Part shown: positions 1 through 9,837 of the stretch, piece by piece
Numbering within the stretch: position 1 is the first letter of the stretch
Layout of the letters: the number at the start of each line of letters is the position of its first letter
NCBI GenBank assembly: GCA_015179125.1
Contig: WHVA01000482.1
Location: forward strand, 1 to 64,000
Source of the DNA: Gautieria morchelliformis
Taxonomy: Eukaryota > Basidiomycota > Agaricomycetes > Gomphales > Gomphaceae
Direction: 5' to 3'
Length of the DNA stretch: 64,000 nucleotides
The notes under the pieces: generated by a model
What the model was told of the DNA's origin: nothing
Databases searched by the model: none
What the model saw: the letters and a program-made list of their open reading frames with translations, nothing else
Program-made: the position numbers and the translations under genes

Positions 1-241
1 GCCTGCTAGCCATCGCTACAAGCCGAGATGCACTATACAACAAAGAAAACTACCCTGGTGTTCTTTCTGGACACGGTGTGAATGGGTTCTTTTCAAGGAC
101 AATCTAAAGAATGCAGGCAAACACACCCAGGATGCAGAACACAGGCAACAGAAGGATAAGAAGGCCCCTAGTAAAAGCCTCGCATATATTAGTGATCAAA
201 ATAGGCTGGGAGTTGATGGTTTCCAAGCTGGCACAATTTGA

Positions 242-408
242 GCATCAGCCCACCATATTTGGAATGGTATCCATTCCAAAGGGATGGCTCCTGTGATGTG
301 GTCTCATGACCCTATAACTGTTGTTCAATACTATTGTGTTCACATGTACCAAGCCCACCCAGACTTATGCTTATGCGAGGACAATTGGAAAGTTGACCTC
401 TTGGGAGG
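242..408 (+). pseudogene. Fragment of an unidentified basidiomycete coding sequence
   Basis: One frame stays open from 242 to the edge of the AT-rich repeat and reads like protein: it contains HDPITVVQYYCVHMYQAHPD and LCLCEDNWKVDLL. An in-frame TGA lies just upstream at 239-241, so no start is available. The fragment is cut off by the repeat at about 409. The family is not recognised; the wording resembles conserved hypothetical proteins of Agaricomycetes, but that is an impression, not a match. The first 240 bases hold nothing else I can support. Confidence 0.3.
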
Positions 409-1046
409 ATGTTCAGATTGACAATAATGTACATTTTTCTAGGATATATTAGATATGTTTTAAAATATCGACCCTAACTGAATTCATAGTCCATCATTTT
501 GAGCAATTTGTATATTGTGGATGTCCTAAAATTTTTTGAATGTTCTGATATTTTAAAAATATGTTTGTATATGCTAAAGCATGGTGTGTATTGAGATAAC
601 AGAGAAATTTGAGATAGGATTTGGATGACTATATGTTAAAAGTATATATGAAGTTTGTTAGATGCACAATGATAAAATGCAGAGGCAAGTATGGACCATA
701 TTAGTATATGTTAGAAGTATATATGAAGCATGTTAGATGTATAATGACAGAATGTAGAAGCAAGTATGGACAATACCTGTACTATATTATTATATATGGT
801 TGATAGATCCAATTATAAGGTATGTTTAAAATAATATGCATATATAGTACAAAGATATATAACTATTGATGTTTAGACAATAGGGTGTACACCCTTTCCT
901 GGGGGAGCTGCAGACTGTGAGAAAGAACTTTAGGGCCAGGATTAAGCATGCCTTACAGGTTCTGGCAACCATCTCAATTGTGATATATTTTATGAAATAT
1001 AGATAGATTAGCTATATATACATATATATGATAATTATAAACATCC
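409..1046 (+). repeat. AT-rich interspersed repeat AT1, copy 1
   Basis: This AT-rich block recurs at 8341-9046 and 42843-43376. All copies share the stretch around TGAATGTTCTGATATTTTAA and a right end reading TTATAAACATCC. The left end begins near AGGATGTTCA, roughly the inverse of the right end, so short terminal inverted repeats of about 9 bp are possible. It has no coding capacity. It could be an LTR or a miniature element; no flanking target duplication was found. Confidence 0.6.
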
Positions 1047-1395
1047 ACCTTGGCTGTGGATGTGTACCCCAGCTGGATGCACTCATGAAAGGACAGTGTG
1101 ACTGCCATCAAGCAAGAACATCTGGCCACAGCTGACTCCTCATCCATTCCCAGCTCTCTCAAGCATGCTAGAAGTAACAATTCTTTCAAATCCTATAAAA
1201 AGGCAAAGGTGTCACATGAACTGCTGGTATCACATAAACTGGCATCCAACATGGTCTCACCAACACCACATTCACTTGCCTCCATTGTGGTCTCACTGAC
1301 ACTATATGGAGCCTCAGTATTAGAAAGTGAGTCACCAGGGTGCAGCCCTAATTCAAGTCGATTTCCACTGGGCCTTACTGATGAGTTTTCACTCC
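1047..1395. other. Unassigned stretch
   Basis: No gene is supported here. A short open frame on the plus strand lacks recognisable domains. The last five bases (ACTCC, 1391-1395) are the left target-site duplication of the solo LTR that follows. Confidence 0.4.
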
Positions 1396-2423
1396 TGTCA
1401 AGATTGGTTTTTAGGCATTAATGTCGTGTATTAGTGAACACAGCGAATGCCCGAATAACTTGTGCGAAGAGGTATGCCATTCAGCGAATAGGGTGAACCC
1501 ATAAATGTTCAGAAGATAAGAGGGCTACCCGATCGGGGTTTGCCCTATCTACAGTCGTAGCGAAATAGCCCATGGCACTTGACAATGTAACGTGAAAGGT
1601 GCCACGGAAAGGTTGTTTAAGTAGCAACAATCCTTTTGCCGGCAAAGGCACTCTTTCGGAGCCCTTCACCGACAGCACAGAAAATACTTCGAAGGCTAAG
1701 GTAATGAAGATGAAGTATGAAAACTCACCAATGATGCCTAAGTCTTCCTCTGGTCGAAGATAGAAATCTACAGGAGAAGGCTCAAGACAATAGTCACAGC
1801 GAGGTCAAGTTTTGCACAAGATAGACGTATGATAATTGAACTGAGGAATATACATGCGAATGTAAACTACTTATATTGAATGCTCATATGGTAACAGCGA
1901 ATAGGAAAGAGGCCGTCGTGAGTCAGGGTTGGATAGGGGTGCGCAGTCATGATAAAAATAGATGAAATAAACATACAATAGAATGGAAGAGGAATGCGAA
2001 CATGAAACGACAGAGAGGAAAGAGGGCGATGGCACCTATGTACGAAAACACGCCTTAGGACCTGCATATACACCACCCTGCATGGACTCTTCGTCTGCTG
2101 GGTTGATCCCACACGACCTACGGGTAGGACGCTCCGCGAATGCATCCCGGCCATATGAACACCTAAAGGGGTTGGATCGAGAAGATGATGGGGCCAGTGA
2201 TGAACCATCATGCCAGGTAAAGGGTGTCGATCATGTTTGATGGCATGCCTGCTGCGAATGATGCGAGTAGCGAATGGTTGTTCGGCGAATGGGGCAAAGG
2301 GTGAATGGAGCGAACATAGAGAGGAGCGGTTGGAGGGGATGGTGAACTCAGGCAAAGATGAAGGAGGAACAATGAGGGGGAATGTAGAGACAGCGAGGTA
2401 AGGGAAATAGGTGGGTCATGACA
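1396..2423 (+). mobile_element. Solo LTR of family LTR-A, short form
   Basis: The element starts TGTCAAGATTGG and ends GGTCATGACA, giving TGTCA/TGACA terminal inverted repeats. It is flanked by a perfect 5-bp direct repeat ACTCC (1391-1395 and 2424-2428), the mark of LTR-retrotransposon integration followed by LTR-LTR recombination. At 1028 bp it is the short form, lacking about 245 bp present at the 3' end of the long copies. Six copies are in the window; none has an internal region. Confidence 0.92.
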
Positions 2424-2554
2424 ACTCCATAGCAATACTGGGCGCTGATATATGCAGTGCCACTGCAGGCAACAGCACTAGCGCAACACCCTTGAACCAG
2501 AACAGTGACCTGCATGCACTCTCAAGCAAAAATCGCCTGGCTGATCTTAGCACC

Positions 2555-3411
2555 AGGTAGTTTCCAACTGATGCTCCCAGCTCATGGCTGAGCTAAACCA
2601 AGAGCCATACCAGATGCTCCAGATTCAGCTTGCCACGACCATCACATACCACCTGCAGGGAGATGGCCAGACAGAACGTGCCAGCCAAGAGCTTGAGCAG
2701 TACCTGTGGCTCTTTGTGAACAAGAGACAGGATGACTGGGATGAACTCCTCCCAATCACAGAGTTCCAGTACAACTACCACATCCACTCCACGATGCAAG
2801 AGACCATGTTTTTGTTCAACACTGGCAGGCACCCTCAGATGGGCCTCAAACCTGGCCAGCCAGACTCCTGGATGGAATCCATGAACAAGTTCCAAGACTG
2901 AAAGGAAGCATTGCTCTTGGAAGTGTGGTTGGCACTCCTTCAGGCAAAGGATGACATGGCTCGGTATTACAACTGACACCAAGTCCCCACCCCTGAGTAC
3001 AATGTTGGCAACCATGTCTTCCTCAATGCTAGTGACATCCGAACCACATGACCCTCAGCTAAGCTTGCTCACCAATACCTCGAGCCCCTTCATTGTAGTC
3101 CAGAAGGTTGGGTGGAATACATACCAACTCTACCTGCCAACATCAATGACCTGACTACACCCCGTATTCAACATTGTGAAGCTCCTCCTGGCCCCAGAAG
3201 ACCTAATCCCAGGCTGAAGAGCCAGACCCCCACTGCCACCAGAAATTGTCAATGGGAGCAACACTATGTGGTTGACAAGATCCTCGACAACTGCCACTTA
3301 TTGTGCCACCTCCAGTTCTTGATCAAGTGGGAGGGTTATGGGTATGAAGAGAATTCCTGGACATCCAAAGATGATGTCCGTGCACCTGCCAAGGTGCGGG
3401 AATTCTACTGA
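2555..3411 (+). pseudogene. Relict Gypsy-C integrase C-terminus and chromodomain
   Basis: Broken frames align in order with the end of the intact Gypsy-C pol at 29370-30210. Seen are the integrase end ([32 protein letters not shown]), the tether region, and a chromodomain near 3260-3400 ([26 protein letters not shown]). Stops and frameshifts interrupt the frame after residue 105 of the first segment. CpG is scarce compared with the young copy, consistent with long decay by C-to-T change. The LTR at 3504 follows directly. Confidence 0.85.
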
Positions 3412-3503
3412 ACCCACACAGGAGCACCCTGGAGGATCAGGTTGACGGCTTTCCAATCAATCATGTCCCATGATTCAAGGACACAGCACCCTAGAGTGGG
3501 TGA

Positions 3504-3901
3504 TGTCAGGGGAACCCCCTCCCAAGGCTATTTCTGAGCTTGGCTTCAGTTCCCACCCAACGTCCAGATCTGACCCAAGCACATCCTGAGGGCAAAGCCA
3601 ACTTCCTGAGCCTTCAGCTTCAGCAACAATCACAGAGTGACATCAGGGGTGTATGCAGGGTCACATGTATTGGGTGGTTGCCATGGAGGTTTGGACTTAT
3701 GTCGAGTGGAGCAGGCATCCCTGACTTTGATCAAGGGTGCAAGGTATATAGGTAGCATGCTGGCAGCAGTGATCCACCCCTTTTCCTCTTTGGGTCCTCC
3801 TCTGCCAGGTGAGTCACATGTCATGTAGATAGCCTTTTATTCATTCTTTGGATCTTCCTCTGCCAGAGCACATGATTCCTCTCAGGAGGGTTGCCCTTAC
3901 A
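3504..3901 (+). mobile_element. Old Gypsy-C 3' LTR
   Basis: It starts TGTCAGGGGA just after a purine-rich tract (GAGTGGGTGA) and ends GGGTTGCCCTTACA, the same termini as the intact Gypsy-C LTRs at 24543 and 30310. It lies in the expected place after the chromodomain relic. It keeps the duplicated 21-nt leader motif (3788-3808 and 3846-3866) and the GTGAGT between them, although the rest has diverged widely. Confidence 0.85.
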
Positions 3902-3915
3902 GGTATGAAAGACAT

Positions 3916-4350
3916 ATGCCTCATGATGGGAGGATTGTGAGGAGGCCTGGAAGCTTTTCAGATGCAGACTGGGCCTCACAGGAGCATAACCACTCTATAT
4001 CCAGCTATGTCACAATAGATGGCGGTGCAGTCTCATGGAGGTTGAAGAAGCAGGCTATTGTTGTGCTTTCAAACACAGAAGCTGAGTATATTGCAGTGAC
4101 ACATGCTGTGAAAGAAGCACTGTGGATACACATGTTTCTAGCTGAGATTGCACACCCACTCAAGAACCCCATCACTATACACCTCGACAATGTTTCCACC
4201 ATCTCCATCACCAAATATGAGTACCACCTGTGAACAAGCACATTGGCATCTGCTATCACTTCATATGCCATGCCATCTGGCAGAGACTGTTACTTGTCAA
4301 CTACATCCACATGGAAAACATGGCCACAGATATGCTTATGAAGGCCCTCC
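3916..4350 (+). pseudogene. Relict Copia RNase H end
   Basis: The frame contains the conserved Copia RNase H signature: FSDADWA, DGGAVSWRLKKQAIVVLSNT, EAEYIAVTHAVKEALW, then PITIHLDN. These are the C-terminal features of Ty1/Copia polyproteins. A stop and frame shifts follow about 4233, after which a second frame carries the remaining end of the protein. Reverse transcriptase and everything upstream are missing. Its neighbour on the right is an oppositely oriented Copia relic, so the two are separate insertions. Confidence 0.8.
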
Positions 4351-4418
4351 ACAGACATAAGGTATTGTGTGTTGAGATTTAGCCCCAGTAAACCTGGATG
4401 CAGCCCTGCTTTCTCATA

Positions 4419-4692
4419 TGTTGGGTGTCAAGTATTTTTGCCTGAGACTACTTGAAACAACTCAGCCCAGTAGTACGCAGGTTACTCAATAAATGGGAGA
4501 TTAACTATGTTTAAAGTATGTACCTAGTAGATAGGCTACTGCAGAGAGACAAATGATAAGTAACCTGTGTGTCTATGGGAAAGTAAGACTCATCTCAGTG
4601 AATGGGAGATTCACTGAGGTGTGACAATATTCTAGCGAGGCTTATATAATCACTACCTGGTCCATGCATACTAGCTTACTAATACTCTAACA
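4419..4692 (-). mobile_element. Copia 3' LTR
   Basis: On the minus strand the element begins TGTTAGAGTATT right after a polypurine tract (AAAGGGGAG, plus-strand 4693-4701) and ends CACCCAACA. It sits just downstream of the minus-strand Copia relic at 4702-5335. Inside is a perfect 10-bp-stem, 5-nt-loop hairpin at 4594-4618, with a weaker version about 109 bp before it. The same layout occurs in the Copia LTR at 50192-50507. Confidence 0.75.
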
Positions 4693-4701
4693 CTCCCCTT
4701 T

Positions 4702-5335
4702 AAGCAGGATGCAACCCAATGGACAACCAAAGGTGGGTGAGCTGTGGGCCAGGAGTGGTTTTGTAAGGATGTCCGCTGGCATATCACTGGTAGGACAGTA
4801 ATATATGGAAAGCAATCCATGCATGACCACGTCTCAAATGAAATGATTTCGGATATCAATGTGATTTGAACTGATCATTCTTCAAGACCAAAATGGCTGA
4901 ATGATTGTCACAGTAGAGAGTGACTGGTTGGGTGAGCGGGCGGGTGATCTCTGCAATTAACATACATATCCCCAAGGCTTCCTTTGCAGCATGTGTGACA
5001 GCGATGATTATGCTTCCATAGTAGATAACACAACAATGGATTGTTTCTTTGAGCTCCAAGAAACAGCACCCCCATATATGGTAAACACATAGCCTGAGAT
5101 TGAGTAGCGATGGTGCTGTGAGGCCCCATTGGGATCTGAGAACCCCCCAAGTCCAGTGTGTTCTCATTTGCCTGGCATCACCCACATTCAAGGGCTCCTG
5201 TCATCAATTACCAGTTTTTGGTCAATTGTTCCCTTCAGGGAATAAAAAAAACATTTGACTTCCTCCCAATGAGGTCTCTCTGGATTCTGCATAAACTGCG
5301 ACAATAATGTAACAGCAGACATGATTATAAGGCCA
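4702..5335 (-). pseudogene. Relict Copia reverse transcriptase end and RNase H
   Basis: Reading the minus strand across frame breaks gives the standard Copia order: LLSQFMQNPERPHWEEVKCF, YSLKG, then SWSSKKQS, VTHAAKEALGICMLIAEI, VTLYCDNHSAI, and finally SDMPADILTKPL. This is the end of the RT/RNase H part of a Ty1/Copia polyprotein. Several stops make it non-functional. Its 3' LTR follows at 4419-4692. Confidence 0.82.
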
Positions 5336-5698
5336 GCCCAGGCAGATGCTCCACATTCAAGTGGCAAACTGCAGAAGGGGGATCCAAAGTAAGATAGGGA
5401 ACTATATGCATGACACAGACATACCTGGCAAAGGGGGATCCAAAGAGAAAACTCTAAGGAACCCCTTTGCCACCTAGCTACGACTATAAGTAAGCTGCGG
5501 GCATGCTAGCCCGATCACCAAGTGCCTGAGTTACATAAGTAATCATGCTAGCATTAACAGGGCCGGACAGATAAGGAAGGATTGATGTTGGAAGAGGTCA
5601 GAACAGGAAGGGAAATAAACAGAACACAAGACAGAAGGATGGCAAAGGCTAGGAGAGGCTTGGGGGCCCTAATTACATGTCGCAATAAAGTGCATGCT
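5336..5698. other. Unassigned stretch
   Basis: I see no gene. A motif GGGGGATCCAAAG occurs twice (about 5378 and 5435). The stretch ends at the start of a truncated Gypsy-C LTR. Confidence 0.35.
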
Positions 5699-6138
5699 TG
5701 TCAGGGGACACCCTGTTTGCCAGCTCCAACACCACCCTTAGTTCTGCTTCCATCTCTGACTCAGCCTTCAGAAATGGTTCCACTTCTGGGGGAACTCCCA
5801 CCAGTTCCATTTGCTTCGCCAATTCCACTCCACTCTCTGACTTCCACCTTCAGAACAGTGTCAGGAGTCAAGCCACTCATGTAGTATGTGGCATCAAGGG
5901 TTGGTCAAAGGTCAGGGGTCAGGGTAATGCAGGGTTGATGGCAAGTGCCGAGTGTTGTCCCTGGCTGCAGAGTAGCATAGCATAATATGGGCTCGCTGAC
6001 ATTGGGGGTCCTTAGACCTTTCTCTTTGGATTTCCCCTTGTCAGGTGAGAATCCCCTCTCTTGCGTATTCTGTTCATTTATATGTATACTTTGGATTTCC
6101 CCTTGTCAGTTGTGTGGTAGTGTGACCTCCACAGACAG
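5699..6138 (+). mobile_element. Truncated Gypsy-C LTR
   Basis: It starts TGTCAGGGGACACCCTGTTT and follows the intact Gypsy-C LTR up to about GTGTGACCTCCACA, including the TATA-like segment, the leader start and the duplicated 21-nt motif. The last 20 or so bases, including the CTTACA terminus, are missing where a GC-rich repeat begins. It is younger than the copy at 3504 but clearly diverged from the 24.5-kb element. Confidence 0.85.
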
Positions 6139-6256
6139 CTAGTGTTCTGCGGGCTGGGCTCAAAAGCCCAGGCTTGGGCCTGGCCTGGAGGGGCTTGGGC
6201 TTATTGAATTCCAAGCCCGGCGTTGGGCTAGGCTCAGGCTCAAGCCCAGGCCTGTG
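6139..6256 (+). repeat. Short GC-rich interspersed repeat, copy 1
   Basis: About 118 bp made of GGGCT/AGCCC words, beginning AGTGTTCTGCGGGC and ending near AGGCCTGTGGG. A second copy lies inverted at 31143-31262 with matching ends (TAGTGTTCTCCGGG and GGGCCTGTGAGG). It is non-coding and strongly self-complementary. It separates a truncated LTR from a gene fragment. Confidence 0.65.
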
Positions 6257-6595
6257 GGTGTGGGAAGTTGTCATTGCCATCGGTGTGAACGCGATGCTGT
6301 ACACACCACCCTTATGCCCCCTGAGGCAGTAGGATGATCCACCCTGACTGCATGTCCCACAGGCATATGATGGTGTTAAGCAAGCCTGCCGCAGCAAGCT
6401 GCCTGTCCAGGTAGATCATGATGGAGGTCATCCCTGCCTCATCCTGCACCTGTGGGGTGGCGGTGGGGGACCAGCACACACACAGAAATGCAAGCAAAAA
6501 AGAGAATCAGCACCCACCACCCAAAAGCAGAGACAGCCACTCACATCTGCCAACTCCATAATTGACAGACTCCTATGCCTCCCGGTCTCCATATC
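6257..6595 (-). pseudogene. Fragment of a Tup1-like WD40 repressor gene
   Basis: Two exons can be read. Exon a (6595-6545) encodes DMETGRHRSLSIMELAD and ends at a consensus GTGAGT. A 95-nt intron (6544-6450) ends CCCCACAG. Exon b (6449 to about 6257) encodes DEAGMTSIMIYLDRQLAAAG, LNTIICLWDMQSG and, after a frameshift, LRGHKGGVYSIAFTP. This order of WD40 segments resembles the C-terminal propeller of fungal Tup1-family transcriptional co-repressors. Only about one and a half blades remain. The kept intron shows it derives from genomic DNA, not from a processed transcript. Confidence 0.6.
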
Positions 6596-7429
6596 CTGTG
6601 TACACGCTTGTCTGTGTGCATGTGTCAGCATCAGCATTCCCCAGCAGCTGTCACAGCAGCAGTACAGCAGCATGGCAGCAGGCCCAACTGTCATAAAATG
6701 TCAGTAAGCCCATCACTACCATTACAACATGTCCAACCACCGCATATACGCTACTCCATGTTACACACACACCTCCACTCACATCACCCACATCTATCTG
6801 AACCCACACACGTCTGCACGACACACCCCGACATCTCCATTGCCCTGCCGACTTGACCCTGACCCAGTACCGAATGTCTGGACTTGCGAATCCACTCCAA
6901 CCCAAGACGAAGCCCGAGCCTGAGGCACACTGATCCATGGAGGAGCTAGAGGCTGACCCACTTGTTTACATATCTTCCACATTCTTTCTTTCCTTCTAAC
7001 CACAATCCATGTTTCTGATACATATGACTACCTACATTCCCCCCCATTCGATAGACAACCCACTTAGTTACCGCTGCCTCCGGACTACCGTACCACCGAG
7101 TCCAGACATTCAAGTCGACCCACATTTCACTCCTCCACTCTTCACACCGCAGCACACCCCGTAGCTAGATAAATACCTCAGCCTGTATATCCAAAATCCC
7201 CAGTCAATCAGAACTCACTTCAAACCATCTTGGTATTTCGTGATGCACATTATTGCATAGTTATTGCTGGAGAGGATACACACATTGTGTTTTCTCTATA
7301 TCTTTGTTTCTACAACTCCACTCGATTCAACTTCAAGTAGAAGTCTGAATCCAACTCACTATTCAATCTACCATCAACTACTCTTAGCCTCTTATATCAC
7401 CCACGCTGACCGTGTTCGCTTGTGCGCAG
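6596..7429. other. Unassigned stretch
   Basis: No gene is supported. The plus strand is rich in CA/CAC words and pyrimidines; overlapping short frames on both strands look like chance. A possible 3' splice site (GTGCGCAG) closes the stretch at 7429. Confidence 0.3.
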
Positions 7430-7490
7430 GATCTTTGATGGGGAGGGCGTGCAGAGCATGTTCAGCAAGGCGTCGGGGGGCAGGCCGTGA
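7430..7490 (+). pseudogene. Possible orphan terminal exon
   Basis: After a good 3' splice site (TGTGCGCAG) an open frame encodes IFDGEGVQSMFSKASGGRP and stops at 7488-7490. The wording and base composition are coding-like and the rest of the gene is not visible upstream. The family is not recognised. It may be a captured last exon or a chance frame. Confidence 0.28.
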
Positions 7491-8340
7491 TGTAGTCAGT
7501 CTGCTGACGTCCTGGGATCTATACCTATTTTTTTTTCACTTTGTGGTAATAGTGGGTCTTAACATTAGTACCAAGTAGCAATAAAGCTTGTATTGAAAGT
7601 ACAAGAAGCCAAAATTGACAATGTTGCCACCCCTCAGCACCAAAATGCAAAATATAAAAGGTTGGTTTTGCTTGGATTTCATACTTCTGTGCCCTAGCTA
7701 TGGTCAACTTATGTTCAGGTACAAAATCTCATGGCAATCCGAGCAGAAACTAGCAAGAAATCCTTGTTCAAGTCTTGCGCACTAAAACGGAGGCAAACCT
7801 GACACGCGCCTTGCATACTGCAAACAGGTGTAACGCCTAAAAACCAATCTTGACACCTTTGAGCTCACAGACCTGGAGCTATTATTTTGTGACCAATTGT
7901 CTTATGAGCTAGCTTGGCCAGCTATATGACAATGTTTGAGACTGACATCCATAGAGGATCCTCATTTTGTGAATTCACACAGGATTCTGGACTTGAGTAT
8001 TGATTTGCCAGTGATTCCAAGGCTTACAGGTCCATCATGACAAATACATGTGGGCGCAGCAGAAGCACCAAATACTATGAGGGGGACAGACAAAAGAGTT
8101 CCTTGCCGTTGAACCAGCTCAGTATCCTCTGCACCAGGTGGCATACCCAAGTTATTGATTAGAAAGGGTGAGAATGGGTACAGTGAGGAAGTCAGAACCC
8201 CAACGGCAGGCCACCCAGGAACGGCGCGGCAGAATGATGATAGCCTGGAGAAGCTAACACCTAGCGGTGGGTTAACATTATTCTCAGTGTCAGCTGAAAG
8301 CCTGCCTAGTATTGTCCATACTTGCTTCTATATTCTGTGA
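7491..8340. other. Unassigned stretch with LTR-A end fragment
   Basis: No confident gene. Bases 7829-7855 match the terminal 25 bp or so of LTR-A in inverted orientation (AACGCCTAAAAACCAATCTT then GACA), a remnant of a seventh copy. A minus-strand frame at 8150-7962 is open for 62 codons but shows no domain. Confidence 0.4.
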
Positions 8341-9046
8341 TTGTACATCTAACATGTTTCATATATACTTCAAACATGTACTCATATGGTCCATACTTGC
8401 CTCTACATTCTATCATCATACATGTAACAAGCTTCATATATACTTTTAATATATAGTCATCCAAATCCTATCTGAAATTGCTCTGTTATCTCAATACACA
8501 CCATGCTTTAGCACATACAACCATATTTTTAAAATATCAGAACATTCAAAAAAATTTAGGATTCACAATATACAAGTTGCTCAAAATGATGGATTATGAA
8601 TTCAGTTAGGGTTGATATTTTAAAAGATATCTAATATATTCTAGAAGAATGTACATTGTTGTCAATGTGAACATCCTCCTATGGTGATAGAATGTAGAGG
8701 CAAGCATGGACCATATGAGTACATGTCAGAAGTAGATATGAAACATGTTAGATGTACAATCACAGAATATAGAAGCAAGTATGGACCATACCTGTACTAT
8801 ATTATTATATATGGTTTATAGATCTGATTAGAAGGTATGTTTAAAGTACAAAGATATGTAACTATTGATGTTTAGACAATGGGGTATACACCTTTCCTGG
8901 GGGAGCAGCAGACTGTGAGAGAGAACTTTAGGACGAGGATTAAGCATGCCTTACAGATGCTGGCAACTGTCTCAATTGTGATATATTTTATGAAATATAG
9001 ATTAGCTAACCTATATATACATATATATGACATTTATAAACATCCT
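8341..9046. repeat. AT1 repeat, copy 2, as an inverted pair
   Basis: Bases 8341-8686 are the reverse complement of the left half of AT1 copy 1, and 8687-9046 continue in direct orientation to the standard TTATAAACATCC end. The result is a partial head-to-head palindrome. The direct half adjoins the truncated integrase of Gypsy-A exactly as in copy 3. Confidence 0.65.
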
Positions 9047-9832
9047 CCATCGATTATGATTTCAATCAGCCTCCTTCCCCCATGAAAAACAGTCTGGGGG
9101 ATGGCAATGACATCTTGTTTGAGCTGAATTTTTGTCCATATCAGCCCATCCCTGATGCCAAACCTTGGGTGGGCGTCTGGGTGTGCCATGATCTTCAAGA
9201 ACATGGTGTCTTTGTGGTACATGTCGCATAGGACCTTCGGCAAGTCCAGATTGCCTTCGACACGCATGTGTAGAGGCGTGCTGTCATTGCCAGCGGCAAT
9301 GGTGTGGACATCATCATCAGTTTTGGGGGCGACGTCCATCTCCAGGTCCCTTGTGGGACCTCCATGCAATGCGGCGGCTTCGGCTGTCCACGCCTCCATT
9401 TTCTCTGTGAGGCGGATCGACCGTCTCGCGGCAGCTGCCCGTAGTTCAATGTATGTATTGGTGGGCAGTAGCTCTCCATCCGGATCGAGGCATTCATTGG
9501 CATTGACGAACACATGTTCCAGGTGTTTATTGTCACTCGTGTCATTCTTGTAGTATCGAGAGAGACAGTCCACAACTTTGTTCTCAACACCGTCAACATG
9601 CATGGTGTTGAAGTTGAAACAGGAGAGGAACTCCCACCATCTGACCTGTCAGTCAGATAGGTTCTTCTGGGTCTCGAAGTATTCGAGGCCCTTGTGGTCA
9701 GTCACTAGGGTGAATTTTCGCCCCAGGAGCTTGTCTTCCCATTTCATCAGGGCCTCGAGCATGGTGATCGTTCCGTGCTCATGGGTCCTGCTGTTGGGAC
9801 ATGCTGAACTTCTTTGACAAGAAGCCTGCTGG
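9047..9832 (-). pseudogene. Gypsy-A copy 1, RNase H end and truncated integrase
   Basis: The minus-strand frame from 9603 encodes the end of RNase H (VDGVENKVVDCLSRYYKND), a linker, and the start of integrase (HPRFGIRDGLIWTKIQLKQD, GGRRLIEIIID). Further upstream on the strand, to 9832, the RNase H core can be read in other frames. The integrase stops at the AT1 repeat, so the zinc-binding and DDE parts are absent. The element continues at 11443 beyond two nested solo LTRs. Confidence 0.8.
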
Positions 9833-9837
9833 CCAGC

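Noticed and set aside
9047..9110. Purine-rich GGGGGAAGGAGG read as a Gypsy-A polypurine tract
   Set aside because: Copy 3 shows the same bases inside the integrase reading frame (GGRRLIEI), so it is coding sequence.
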